DNA of 64,000 nt from contig CM033116.1 of the NCBI GenBank assembly GCA_019321725.1, positions 13,100,841 through 13,164,840 of the forward strand, given 5' to 3'. The notes beneath the pieces are model-generated. The model was not told the origin of the DNA and made no database searches. It was given only the letters and a program-made list of their open reading frames with translations. The stretch comes from Paulownia fortunei (taxonomy: Eukaryota; Streptophyta; Magnoliopsida; Lamiales; Paulowniaceae). Of this stretch, positions 1 to 11,330 are shown one piece after another (the stretch's first letter is position 1; each line of letters opens with the position of its first letter). The translations under genes and the position numbers were made by a program.

Positions 1-400
1 AAACATTACATCATTTGACAAACAATAACAATCACATTAAAATATGAACAAACATTATATGATTCTTGTGATATAGCAAATGAAAGCTTCAACTTACCTC
101 ATGTCCACTTTGTGGCAAGTGAAAAGACCAATCTCTTGGGAAGATATGATGTGTTAAAGGCCTACCATAATCAAATCATGTACCATTTAATATCCTTTTT
201 ATAAATCATTTAGTCTATTCTAGTTAAAGTTCATATACACTTTTTAATCTTTTGTAAATAATTCCATATCAATTACATTACCTTAAAAATAATGCATACT
301 CTATATTTTACTACTAATTCAAGAAATTAAACATTAGGGCAGCCATTAAATAACTAATAATTTAAACATAATTATTAGGGCAACCCCTAAAACACGCACA
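1..400. other. AT-rich sequence, no gene seen
   Basis: No coding potential or recognisable domain was seen. The sequence adjoins the left LTR of element G but does not resemble the corresponding part of that element's other LTR (around 6320-6734). It is either another insertion inside the LTR or sequence brought in by a rearrangement. Confidence 0.4.
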
Positions 401-1210
401 TAAGAAACATTGAAAAAGAATATACCTTGATTAAGTTGGAATTAAGCTTCAAAATCAACGGTTTTCACGCTTAAAAAGGGTGGAACTTGTTCTAGTTTGT
501 ATTCTATGAATTCCTATGGATTGAATTCAATTTTTGTGAGTATGAGAGTGTAGAAATTTAGGAGAAACTTAGGAGAATAATGGCTGGTCATTTTTGAAGT
601 GCTTCCACAAGAAATATGGATGAAAATGATTTCTTTAACCTTTCAAAGAGAGGTAAGTGGAGGTTGATGATTGGTTGAATCAGACTTGGTATCTTCTCAT
701 GCCAAAAGCCACGTTCATGGGCTAAGGAGATGACAAAAATTGATGCTTTGGTGTTATAATCAAGTGCAATGCGGTTTAAAATGATTTCATGCAACCTAGT
801 CAACCAACCAATCAAATTGCACCATTTTGCATACTTTTAGTTCTTAGTCAAATGTAACATATTTTAAGCAAATATTTAGGCAAATAATCCCTTTAGAATG
901 TAACAAGTATAGAGCAATACGAATAATTCATCTCATGGTCATTCAACACATCAATCTTCCTTAACCGAGATACCGAGCTTTTCACTACAAAAAGGCACTT
1001 AAGGCATATGTTAAATCAAGTAATAAAAGTTTGATCTCATATTTCATGTACTAATGCATGTTAAAGCATAACTGAAGCATATAATAACAATTATTCATGT
1101 TCATGCAATCATGTTATTTGTATGTCATAATTTGATAATGCACATTGATTAGATACATATTTATGCAAGATGCTTATTATTAGCTATGTAGGAGAGAATT
1201 AGGCATTACA
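401..1210 (-). repeat. 3' LTR of element G (partial)
   Basis: About 810 bases match 6735-7526 closely, including the same terminal GGCATTACA at 1202-1210. On the minus strand the LTR begins TGTAATGCC. Similarity stops abruptly near 401, so only the U3-side half of the LTR is present in recognisable form. Confidence 0.85.
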
Positions 1211-1657
1211 ATTCTTCATTCCTTATAAAAATTTCGTCCTCAAAATTTGACGTACCAAATAATTCTGGATATTTGCTCTGTATTTCTTCTTCTCTTTCCC
1301 ATGTGGCTTCTTCTATAGCATGATTCCTCCACAATACTTTAACAAGTCGAATCTTTTTTGTTCTCAACTTTTTTTCCTTCTGATCTAGAATTTGCACTGG
1401 TTTCTCTTCACAGGCTAATTTACGAGTCAATTTCAATGGTTCATGACTCAACACATGAGAGGGGTTGAAATGTACTTCCTCAACATAGACACATGGAATA
1501 CATTGTGAACACTAGATAATGACGGAGGTAAAGCCACTCTATAAGCTTTATCATCAACTCTTTCGAGAATATCGAATGGGCCAACATATCTTGGGCTTAG
1601 TTTTCCTTTCTTTCCAAATCTCATGACACCTTTCATGGGAGCTACTTTTAAGAACAC
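1206..1657 (-). pseudogene. Element G integrase C-terminus and chromodomain
   Basis: Two overlapping open stretches cover the end of pol. The upstream one (1448-1657) carries the integrase GPF/Y-type tail: VAPMKGVMRFGKKGKLSPRY, then GPFDILERV and VHNVFHVSMLRKY. The downstream one (1206-1454) carries VQILDQKEKKLR, LVKVLWRNH and EATWEREEEIQSKYPELF, which is the CHD-type tail of plant chromoviruses. That tail is thought to steer integration to particular chromatin. The reading frame changes near 1450, so this is not one intact protein. The polypurine tract and 3' LTR follow at once. Confidence 0.85.
1211..1224 (-). other. Polypurine tract of element G
   Basis: On the minus strand a purine-rich run (AAGGAATGAAGAAT) directly precedes the LTR start TGTAATGCC. 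This is the expected primer site for plus-strand DNA synthesis. Confidence 0.6.
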
Positions 1658-1798
1658 ATGATCCCCAATAGCAAACTCTAGATCTTTTCTCTATTTATCT
1701 GCATAACTTTTTTGTCTACTTTGCGCGATCTTCATTCTCTCTCGTATCTTCTCCACTACCGTAGTGGTATGTTGAACTATTTCTAGACCAAGTTGGCT

Positions 1799-2704
1799 TT
1801 ATTCTCTAACTTCATCCCAATGAACTGGAGATCTACATTTCCTTCCATACAACGCTTCATAAGGCGCCATTCCAATTGTTGATTGATAGCTATTATTATA
1901 AGTAAACTCCACTAATGGAAGCTTAGCATCTAAACTCCCTTGAAAATCTAGCATACAAGCTCTTAACATATCATCTAATATCTGAATAACCCTTTCTGAT
2001 TGTCCATCACTTTGTGGATGAAATGCTCTACTAAATGCAAGTTTTGTTCCCATGGCACTGTGCAAGCTCTTCCAAAATGTAGATGTAAACTTAGGATCTC
2101 TGTCGGACACTATTGAAACTGGCACCCCATGTAACCTAACTATCTCTTTAATATATTGTTGAGCATACTGGTCCATATTGTATGTGGATTTTACTGGAAG
2201 AAAATGGGCTGATTTAGTTAATCTATCAACAATCACCCATATGGAATTATACCCATTTTGTGTTCTAGGTAATCCAAGCACAAAGTCCACTGTAATGTGC
2301 TCCCATTTCCACTCTGGATTCAACAAAGGTTTCAACAACCCTGATGGTCTTTGATGTTCAATCTTAACTTGTTGACAAGTTAGATATTCAACCACAAATT
2401 TTGCTATATCTCTCTTCATTTTAGGCCACCAATAATGTTATTGTAAGTCCTTATACATTTTAGTGCTACCTGGGTGTACTGAGTAAGGAGTAGTATGAGC
2501 TTCTTCTAAAATATCTCCTTTCATGGCCTTGTTAAATGGCACACACAGTCTCCCTTTATATCGAATAATCCCATCATCAGTAATAGAGAAGGCTGGCCTC
2601 TTTCCAGCCTCAATCATTCTTTTCAATCTACATAAATGCATGTCTACCTTTTGACCTTCTCTGATTCTATCTTGAAGTGCAGGTCTCAACACTAAGGCTG
2701 ACAA
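1799..2704 (-). pseudogene. Element G integrase (zinc-binding and catalytic core)
   Basis: Reading right to left, 2438-2704 encodes the H2C2-type integrase_H2C2 region (EEAHTTPYSVHPGSTKMYKD). After a stop near 2435, 1799-2419 continues with MKRDIAKFVVEYLTCQQVK and then the catalytic core. The DDE triad residues are all visible: D in HITVDFVLGLP, D in SIVSDRDPKF and E in SDGQSERVIQ. The core ends with [14 protein letters not shown]. The stop between zinc finger and core makes it a pseudogene, although the core is unbroken over 206 codons. Confidence 0.9.
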
Positions 2705-2870
2705 CGAACACTTTTTCTCTTTAGGTATAATTTCAAGCTCTAATATCTCTGCAAATCCAGTAATATTGACTTTTGTGTAACAAAAAAAGAAGACGTGGAT
2801 TTTTTGCTCAATGCATCTGCAACCACATTCGCTTTACCAGGATGATAGTTGATCACACAATCATAATCCT

Positions 2871-3272
2871 TCACAATTCTAACCATCTTCTTTGTCTCAT
2901 ATTCAGCTCTTTTTGGGTAAAGAAGTATTTCAAACTCTTATGATCTGTGTATATCTCACATTTCTCACCATACAAATAATGTCTCCAAATTTTCAAGGCA
3001 AAAACCACAGTAACAAGTTCCAAATCATGGGTTAGATAATTCTTTTCATATTCCTTCAATTGCCTTGAAGTATAGGCAATAACCTTCCCATTTTGCATCA
3101 AAACAGCACCCAAACCATTTTTTGAAGCGTCGCTATACACCACGAATCCACCAATTCCAGTTAGAATGGTAAGAACAGGAGCTGTAGTCAATTTATGTTT
3201 CAGTTCTTGAAAACTTCTTTCACAAGCATCGATCCATAAGAACTTCACATTCTTTCTTATAAACATTATCAT
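2871..3272 (-). pseudogene. Element G RNase H domain
   Basis: An open stretch of 133 codons covers the RT thumb end and the RNase H domain: [19 protein letters not shown] (first catalytic Asp in SDAS), [19 protein letters not shown] (catalytic Glu), and [13 protein letters not shown] (TDH Asp). The final RNase H Asp region lies in the damaged stretch to the left. Frame breaks separate it from RT on its right and from integrase on its left. Confidence 0.88.
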
Positions 3273-3280
3273 TGGAGTTG

Positions 3281-3925
3281 CTATCTTTGAAAATCCCTGA
3301 ACAAATCATCGATAGTACCCAGCTAATCCCAAGAAACTCCTTACTTTTGATATATTTGTTGGTGTTGGCCACTTAACGATAGCTTCTACCTTGCCCGAAT
3401 CAACAGAAATACCATCCTTGGATACTACATGACCTAGGAATACCACTTGTTCAAGCCAAAACTCAACTATTTTTTCTTAAGAACTTGCAGCACAATCTTC
3501 AAATATTCTTTGTGCTCTTCTTTATCCCATGAATAAATTAGGATATCATCAATAAACACAATCACAAATTTATCAAGATATTGCTTGAACACCCTATTCA
3601 TTAGATCCATAAAAACTGCAGGGGCATTGGTTAAATCGAAAGGCATCACTAGAAATTCATAATGTCCATATTTTGTTCGGAATGCAGTCTTTAGTATATC
3701 TTCTTCCTTAATCTTCAGTTGATGATACCCAGAGCGCAAATCAATGTTAGAAAATACAGATGCTCCCTGCAATTGATCAAACAAATCATCTATTCTTGGG
3801 AGTGGATACTTATTCTTGACTGTTACTTTATTCAACTCTCTATAATCAATGCACAACCGCAATGTAGCATTCTTCTTTTTTACAAACAACACAGGTGCTC
3901 CCCAAGGAGAATAACTAGGGCGAAT
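3281..3925 (-). pseudogene. Element G reverse transcriptase
   Basis: 3467-3892 encodes palm and fingers motifs: [39 protein letters not shown] and the catalytic box [10 protein letters not shown]. Between LKKK and [12 protein letters not shown] a short segment is missing and the frame changes near 3470. The region then continues to FLGLAGYYR, where another stop follows. A frameshift near 3925 also separates RT from the protease frame. The highly conserved GLTNAPAVF motif here reads DLTNAPAVF. Confidence 0.9.
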
Positions 3926-4728
3926 AAAACCTTATCAAGTAATTCTTGCAATTGAACTTTTAACTCTTTCAATTCTATTGGTGCCATTTGGAATGGTGTT
4001 TTAGAAATAGAAGTAGTTCCTGGCATAACATCAATCACAAAATCAATCTCTCGATTTGGTGGTAGTCCCGATAAATCATCTGGAAATACCTCAAGAAATT
4101 CTTGAACCACATCTACATTTTCTGGCTTCAATTGTGCTTCAACTGAGATGTCCAGAATACTTTCCAAATATCCAACACAACCTTTATTCAACATCTTTTG
4201 AGCTTTCAAAGTAGATATAATTGGTAAGAACCGTGTGAATAAGGTACCACTAAACACAAATTCTTGAACCACATCTACATTTTCTGGCTTCAATTGTGCT
4301 TCAATTGAGGTGTCCAGAACACTTGCCAAATATCCAACACAACCTTTATTCAACATCTTTTGAGGTTTCAAAGCAGATATAATTGGTAAGGACCGTGTGA
4401 ATAAGGTACCACTAAACACAAACTGTTCTTCCCCAGGTGGCTGAAAAATCACAATCTTCTTATTACAATCAATTGTTACATGATATTTCGTAAGCCAATC
4501 CATACCCAAAATAACCTCAAAATTTGGCATCAATAAAACAACGAGATCTGCATAGAGAGTCCTATCACTAATCTGAATAGAACAAGCCCTTAACATTTGG
4601 TTGGAATCCATTTCTTCCCCGGATGGAACAGCCATACTGTACCTTACTTTTAATAAATCTGGTGTAATGCCCAATTTTCTCACAAATGCACGTGATGCAA
4701 ATGAATGTGTAAATCCAGAATCTATCAA
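3880..4728 (-). pseudogene. Element G retropepsin with duplicated linker
   Basis: An open frame of 282 codons encodes an aspartic protease of the RVP_2 type: active-site IDSGFTHSF (usual form DSGATHSF), flap region YSMAVPSGEEM, then VILGMDWLTKYHVTIDC. The linker to RT (GCVGYLASVLDTSIEAQL to NVDVVQEF) occurs twice in tandem, in frame, before EVFPDDLSGLPPNREIDF. The end runs out of frame at a 1-2 base indel near 3925, just before the RT fingers. G to F in the active-site triad region is unusual and may reduce activity. Confidence 0.88.
4099..4422 (-). repeat. 162-bp in-frame tandem duplication in element G pol
   Basis: Two adjacent copies (about 4099-4260 and 4261-4422) repeat with a period of 162 bases, exactly 54 codons. 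The copies differ at scattered positions (for example AACTGAGATG against AATTGAGGTG), so the duplication is not very recent. Confidence 0.85.
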
Positions 4729-4791
4729 TGCAATTGCAGGTATCCCAAAAATTAAAATAGTACCTGTGACTACAGAAGCATCTACATCGGC

Positions 4792-5793
4792 TTATTCTTG
4801 TGTCATTGTATACACTCTTCCCTGAACTTTCCCCTGCACTGTTGGGCAATCCTTTGCTATATGTCCAGGTTTTTTACACTTAAAGCAATTATTATTACCA
4901 CTATACCATTCCCTAAAACGATTCTTCCCACACTTAGCACATTTAGGCTTTTCAACTGTAGTAGAAGTCTGTCCAACTCTAGGACGTTTTTCATTCCCTT
5001 GGTTTGATTTTTGTTCTCCTTTCTTCCACTGGTTTAGATTTCTTGGAGTGAATACTTGCTTCTTTTGTTGATGGAATTTATCAATCTCTTTCTCATCTAA
5101 GTCAGCCATCAAAACCTTGTCCACCAGTTCTCTAAACTCTGTTACTGAAGACATTCTCACATCTCTTCTAATTTCAGGATTAAGGCCCCTCAAGAAATGA
5201 TCCATCTTCTCATTGTTGTCTCTGGTGCTGTATGGTACATACTTACAAGCCTGTTCAAATTTTCTCACATAATCACATATATACATCCCTCTTTGTTTTA
5301 ACTCTATAAATTCTTTTACTCTGAGTGACCTAGCATCCCTGGTGAAATACTTATCATAAAAGATTGTTTTAAACCTCTCCCAAGTTAGCTCTTCCATATT
5401 CACTGCAAGTTTAGCTCTTTCCCACCAGGTTCTAGCATCATTATTCAACAAGAAAATTGCACAGAGTACCTGCTCAACATCATCAATTCGCATGTAGTCA
5501 AAGATAGTATCCAATTATTTAACCCATTCCTCTGCAACCATAGGATCAGACCCACCAGTAAAATCTATAGGTTCCATCTTTCTAAACTTCTCATATACAG
5601 CCTATGGATTATCTTGTCGAGCTTGTGGTGGAGGAAGTCGCTAATTTTGTTCTTGGTTTCTTTATTGCATATCTAGTAATTGGTGTATCTGTTCACCATG
5701 TATTCTAGTTTGTTGTTGAATGAGATCAGTCAAATTGTTCACCACACTATGATTACCCTCATGATCATCCATTGTCTTCCTTTTTGGTGCCAT
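4792..5793 (-). pseudogene. Element G gag
   Basis: The presumed start is the ATG whose complement is at 5791-5793 ([15 protein letters not shown]). The gag core includes [32 protein letters not shown] and [19 protein letters not shown]. Near the C-terminus are a CAKCGK motif and a full zinc knuckle [14 protein letters not shown]. At least three in-frame stops (near 5518, 5605 and 5642) break it, each one substitution from a Gln or Trp codon. Gag forms the particle and packages RNA. The PBS and 5' LTR lie just upstream. Confidence 0.88.
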
Positions 5794-5979
5794 GACCTGA
5801 TATGCATTGCCCAATCTCATTCCATTCATTAGCCAATAATAAATGCATAATCATGACAATAACATAAAATAAAATCTAATCAAGTAAACATAAAAGTAGA
5901 TAAACAAATAGTTGACTGAGTTCCCCAGGAAGGATGTGTTCATATGCCTTCTTCTGTCTACAGGAACGACTAAACCTCC

Positions 5980-5991
5980 GCTCTGATACCA
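5980..5991 (-). other. Primer binding site of element G (initiator-Met tRNA)
   Basis: On the minus strand TGGTATCAGAGC lies five bases inside the 5' LTR end. It is complementary to the 3' end of plant initiator methionine tRNA, the usual primer for plant chromoviruses. Confidence 0.9.
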
Positions 5992-5996
5992 CAGAC

Positions 5997-7526
5997 TGTA
6001 ACACCTCTTAACCTAACTATAGAGCCTAAACAAGTTGATACAGTTAAGTCAAGAAATATTAATTTTTCATCAATATTAGAGTTATGGTTTTAATAAAAAT
6101 TCTCATTTCTAGCTATAAGATAAAGAACTTGAATCGTTTTAAACACACCATATACATATATCAAAACTGAGTATATTTGTTTATAAAACCATAACAGATT
6201 GGCTTATTTAAAAACAAAACAAAGTTTTCAAAATAAACTACAAAACAGTTCAAAGCATGGCATATGAACAAATCTTTGTCCGGCCGCTCTAAAGACTCAG
6301 TCAACCTCTAAACCTGTACATGTCCACCTGCATCACATGAATCTAATGAGCTAAAGGCTCAGTAAGATGAAACTGATGTAATAACAAATAACATATATGC
6401 ACATCTCATAAATCATTAAATCCATTATTCTATTTAATAACTTTCATTCATAAATCATTCTTTAGGGCCCTTGAATTGTGGTACCTAACTAATAGCGATA
6501 GATCGTGGTTTTCGAAACCTGTTCATAATGATTGGCCAATAAGAGAACTAATACGGGGTTTCCATACTTGGTCTTTCAACCTCAGGTATTAGTTGTATTC
6601 TATCTCATTCATTGTGGCTTTCCTATACCAGTTTTTCACCCTCAAGTATTTGGCTTCAAGTGTAACTTACTTAAGTTTTCAATCATACAAAAACATACTA
6701 AAACATGTAACCATCCAAGATACTACAAATTCATCATAAGAAACATTGAAAAAGAATATACCTTGATTAAGTTAGAATTAAGCTTCAAAATCAACGGCTT
6801 TCAAGCTTAAAAATGGTGGAACTTGTTCTAGTTTGTGTTCTATGAATTCCTATGGATTGATTCAATTTTTGTGAGTATGAGAGTGTAGAAATTTAGGATA
6901 AAATTAGGAGAATAAAGGCTGGTCGTTTTTGAGGTGCTTCCACAAGAAATATGGATGAAAATAATTTCTTTGACCTTTCAAAGAGAGGTAAGTGGAGGGT
7001 GATGATTGGTTGCATCATGCTTGGTGTCTTCTCATGCCAAAATCCACGTTCATGGGCTAAGAAAATGACAAAAATTGATGCTTTGGTGTTATAATCAAGT
7101 GCAATGCGGTTTAAAATAATTTCATGCAACCTAGTCAACCAACCAATCAAATTGCACCATTTTGCATACTTTTAGTTCTTAGTCAAATGTAACATATTTT
7201 AAGCAAATATTTAGGCAAATAATCCCTTTAGAATGTAACAAGTATAGAGCAATACAAATAATTGATCTCATGGCCATTCAACATATCAATCTTCCTTAAC
7301 CGAGATACCGAGTTTTTCACTACAAAAAGGTACTTAAGGAATATGTTAAATCAAGAAACAAAAGTTTGATCTCATATTTCATGTACTAATGCATGTTAAA
7401 GCATAACTGAAGCATATAATAACAATTATTCATGTTCATGTAATCATGCTATTTGTATGTGAAAATTCAATAATGCATATTCAAGATGCTTATTATTGGT
7501 TATATATGAGAGAATTTGGCATTACA
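5997..7526 (-). repeat. 5' LTR of element G
   Basis: It is bounded by TGTAACACC (5997) and GGCATTACA (7526) as read on the plus strand, giving 1530 bases with TG...CA ends. The right half (6735-7526) is repeated at 401-1210. The PBS follows on the minus strand. Confidence 0.88.
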
Positions 7527-8721
7527 CAAATCTAAACTAAGTCACCAATCAAGTGAAAGGTAAGTAAAAATCTATTTGCAACTACAATGCATCAATCTAG
7601 TATGTCTTGAAGTATTTATACCTAATGTGTTGATGATATTTAAATTGATTAAATAACAAGTATAGTGTGTAGCTTAAGAGTTTTATAATTCTTAAAACAT
7701 GTTGATAGTAAGATGACTTTCATTTCATATTGAACATACCATTCATGAGAATTTATATGTGCATGCACGGCATATGAGTATAGTAGAGGTTACTGAGACA
7801 TGATTTTCAGAAAGAAAATATTTTGGTTGACCACTACTAGTGTACCGAGGCATGCAAGGCATGCTTATATGATATTTTGGGGCGCCGCGAGTGTTACTTC
7901 TCAAAGGGTCATAGGGGTTGACAGGGGGTATACCTCTGGTGGTCACGAGAGGATGGACCACTTGACTGTACCCTTATTAACCCCGTCAGTGGAAGACTTT
8001 TGGAGGATCACAGGAGAAGATAGGGGGTGGACCTCTAGTGATCCTAGGAAATGGCCCTTGGACTAAGTTAATTTTTTTATGACTACGTGATTATTGATAT
8101 TATTTAAAGCTCTATCCGGTGCATAGTAGGTGGGCCAAAGGGCCAATAAATGAAGTGATTTTTAATAAAAACATTTTGATTTATGAGTACTCAAATTTGA
8201 CACATTTATAACATCATATCTTAGAGATGAGTTGCATGAGATTTTATATCATACTCTTGTCATGGATGATTTTTACTTATTGAGCATTAGCTCATATAGT
8301 TCATGCATTGTAGGTGAACATGGTGAGACTTGAGACCTCTAGTTTACTAGCTGACAGTGGAGCTCTTACAGGCTTTTAAAGATCAATATACTTGGATGAC
8401 GACCTGTTGGGCTATTTTGTGGGGTGCGCTTTTGATTTTATAATTATTGTATTATATTAGTGGTTTTATCCTATATATTACTTTCAAAACTCATTTGTGA
8501 TAGAGGGTTTGAGTTTGTGATGATTTTGATAGACCTGGTTAATGTTTTAATAACTACTTATGTAAATACAGTGTTAAAGGATATGAAAGCACTTTATTTT
8601 TATCAATGTTTTGTTGAACTAACTAGAAAAAAAAGAGGTTATACACACACATACATGCATAAATTATGTTGCACAGGTTGTTTATATATATTTTTATACA
8701 TATTATTGGGAGGTTATGACA
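7527..8721 (+). repeat. 5' LTR of element A, right-hand part
   Basis: It matches about 61451-62643 of F's LTR and 15121-16310 of A's own 3' LTR, starting in CAAATCTA and ending GGTTATGACA. It includes a GC-richer block (about 7840-8060) with two related segments, one reading CAGGGGGTATACCTCTGGTGGT-like and one AGGGGGTGGACCTCTAGTG-like. Its left end is the G insertion point. Confidence 0.85.
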
Positions 8722-8726
8722 AAGAG

Positions 8727-8740
8727 TGGTATCAGAGCCC
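8727..8740 (+). other. Primer binding site of element A (initiator-Met tRNA)
   Basis: TGGTATCAGAGCCC lies six bases after the LTR end, complementary to initiator-Met tRNA. The same motif stands in the same place in F (62649-62662). Confidence 0.9.
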
Positions 8741-8888
8741 AGGTTTTGATTCTGTAGACTGTCCATGCATATGATCTTAGAATTTGTGGAGCACAGCCAT
8801 GCCAGTAAGTTTTATTTTATGTTATAATACATTATATATTTCATGAATTATATTGGTCATTTATTATAAACAAAATGGTATTGCAGTC

Positions 8889-9990
8889 ATGGTGAGAACA
8901 ATGGGTGAAAGTAGTAGTGGAGCCAGAAACATAGGAGAGCAGACACCTATTTCGAATAATGATTGTGATGTTATCATTAATCGACTTACAGAGCTTGTTG
9001 AACAATAATCAAAACAAATTTAGCAACTTATCCAGTAGAGGGATATGGGTGGACAACCAAGGGTTGAAATGGTTCAACCACAACCCTAAGTAGAACAGGT
9101 GGAGATAGTTGGGGAAAGATTCAAAAAATTGAACCCATCGGTGTTTAGGGATGCACTAGATCCTACAGCTGCTGAAGATTAGTTGAGAACTCTTGAAAAT
9201 ATATTTCACTACAGTAGAGTTTTAGAAAAAGAGAAAGTGATGTGTGCATCTTTTATGCTTCGAGGCAGTGCTGGATATTGGTGGGATATAATGAGTAGTA
9301 TTAAAGACACCACGATCATAACTTGGGATAGATTCAAAGATTTGTTTCAAAATAAATACTTCACAGCTCCATTCATCAATGAAGATGAATGAATTTATAT
9401 AGTTATGACAAGGAACTATGACAGTTGGAGAATACATTCGTGAGTTTGAACAGCTATCCAGATTTACCACACATATGGTCAACATTAATGCATTGAAAGT
9501 TAAAAGATTTCTTGAAAGCTTGAGACCATAGCTATATAGAGATGTGAATATAGCAGGAATCTAATAAGTGACATATTCACAAGTTCCTGAGAGAGCTTTA
9601 GTGGCAGAACAAGCTGAACTTAGAATTTCTCGTGCTCAGGAGATTCACCGCTAATTTAAGTAAGGATAGGGGTAACGATGGGTTGGAAATATAAAGAAGA
9701 GCCCATTTCAAATGCAGAATCAAAAATCTAAATTTCAACCTGGACAAGGGCAACAACAGTGGGATCATAGCAAGCGTACAAAGATTGATCAAGGCAAAGC
9801 ACCGATGTCATAACCTGCTTGTCCTAAATGTGGTGGTCACCATAGTAGAGTCTGCCCGATGTAGACTAGAACCTACTTTGTGTGTGGGAAGGTGGACATA
9901 TTACCAAAGTATGTCCAAATAATCCAAATCCAATAAGATAAAGAAAAGTGTCAGCTAGAGTCTTTACCATCACTATATCAGGTGTTTAGG
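8889..9990 (+). pseudogene. Element A gag
   Basis: Starts at the ATG of MVRTMGESSSGARN. The core region includes LENIFHYSRVLEKEKVMCAS, LRGSAGYWWDIM and WDRFKDLFQNKYFTAP. Zinc-knuckle remnants are at about 9820-9920 (CPKCGGHHSRVCPM, then FVCGK with the rest shifted out of frame). In-frame stops include codons 40, 45 and 50 (9006, 9021, 9036). Those at 45 and 50 are also stops in F. Gag would have formed the virus-like particle. This copy cannot. Confidence 0.85.
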
Positions 9991-10001
9991 CAAACCCATC
10001 A

Positions 10002-10620
10002 ATGGTAAAAGGTAAATTCTCTATCTTTGGTACTCCATTATTTGTATTATTTTATTCTGGAGCTACACACTCATTTATATCCACTAAGTATGTGAAGAGG
10101 CTGGGTAGAGTACCTAATATTGTTGAGGTCAGTTACAATATGATAATCCCTTCTGAAGATTCAAAACAAACTAACCATATTTTAAGAGATTGTGCTATTC
10201 CCATTGAAAATAGAGAACTCTATGTTGATTTAATTGTATTAGCCATGAATGACTATGATATGATTTTGGGTATAAATTGGTTGTCAAAGTATCGTGCTAC
10301 AATAGATTGTCTGAGAAAGACAGTAATTTTTCAACCTCCTGGTGAGGAACCGTTCACCTTTGTTGGAATCCTAAAAAATTTCAAATTCCCAATTATACAA
10401 GCATTAAAAGCACAAAGATTATTAGATAGTGGTTGTGAAGGATATTTGGCGAGTGTTATAAGTATTGAAGAACAATATCATCCTATCCTTAGTGAATTGC
10501 CAGTTGTTTTGGAATATCCAGAAGTATTTACTGATGATCTTCTTGGATTACCACCAAACCGTGAGATAGAGTTTGTCATTGAACTAAATCCAGGAACACA
10601 TCTAATATCTAAAGCTCCCG
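10002..10620 (+). pseudogene. Element A retropepsin, active-site Asp lost
   Basis: The frame is open over about 206 codons: KGKFSIFGTPLFVLFYSGAT, then PSEDSKQTNHILRDC, MILGINWLSKYRATIDC and TVIFQPPGEEPF, ending DDLLGLPPNREIEF. The catalytic motif DSGATHSF, present in F at 63979-64000, reads YSGATHSF here, so the catalytic aspartate is replaced by tyrosine. The upstream join to gag is through several stops. The RT frame overlaps its end by about 20 bases. Confidence 0.88.
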
Positions 10621-10621
10621 A

Positions 10622-11330
10622 ATGGCACCAACTGAGTTGAAAGAATTAAAGATACAAATACAAGAATTATTGAATAAAGGTTTTATCAGACCTATCTTTT
10701 CACCATGGGGTGCATCGATTTTAATTGTGCGTAAGAAGGATGGTACAATGCGACTGTGCATAGACTATCGAGATTTAAATAAAGTTATAATCAAGAATAA
10801 GTATCCTCTGCCTAGAATAGAAGACTTATTTGATCAGCTCCAACGTGTTTTTATATTTTCAAAAATTGATCTACGATCTGGATACCATCAACTGAAAATA
10901 AAAGAGGATGATGTCACCAAGACAATATTTAGCACGAGATATGGACATTATGAATTTTTGGTGATGCCATTTGGGTTGACAAATGCTCCAGCAGCATTTA
11001 TGGATTTGATGAATAGGTTATTTAAAAAAAATTAATAGATTTATTATTGTGTTTATTGATGATATCCTGATTTACTCTAGCACAAAAGAAGAGCATAATG
11101 AACATCTAAGAATAATTTTAGAGCTTTTGAAAGAGAAACTACTATATGCTTAATTTAAGAAATGTGAATTTTGGATTGATCGAGTGGTATTTTTGGGACA
11201 TATAATATCAAGAGCAGGAATATCTATAGATCCAAGTAAAGTACAAGCTATTAATAGTTGGTTACAACCTACTAATCCTTCAGAACTATGAAGTTTTCTG
11301 GGTTTAGCTGGATATTACCATAGATTTGTG
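10622..11330 (+). pseudogene. Element A reverse transcriptase
   Basis: Motifs in order: [83 protein letters not shown], then after a stop and frame change at about 11035 the catalytic [15 protein letters not shown] and later [14 protein letters not shown]. Further stops are near 11151 and 11289. The polymerase residues themselves (the Asp pair of IDD) are still readable. Confidence 0.9.

Larger units (their letters stand above)
401..7526 (-). mobile_element. Element G: Ty3/gypsy chromovirus, minus strand, decayed
   Basis: An LTR retrotransposon read right to left: 5' LTR (5997-7526), initiator-Met PBS, gag with zinc knuckles, protease, RT, RNase H, integrase, a chromodomain-like tail, polypurine tract and part of the 3' LTR. 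The order PR-RT-RH-INT and the C-terminal motif (LVKVLWRNH followed by EATWEREEE) are those of plant chromoviruses, probably the Tekay/Del group. It is inserted in the 5' LTR of element A: sequence right of 7526 continues as the second part of A's LTR. Several stops and frameshifts make it non-autonomous. Confidence 0.9.

Noticed and set aside
588..815. Similar minus-strand open stretches at 588-815 and 6893-7150
   Set aside because: They are the same LTR sequence of element G in its two copies, not a gene family.
7800..8066. Open stretch of 88 codons in A's LTR with an equivalent in F
   Set aside because: The similarity is explained by shared LTR ancestry. The 3' LTR of A lacks the open frame, and no start context or domain is seen.
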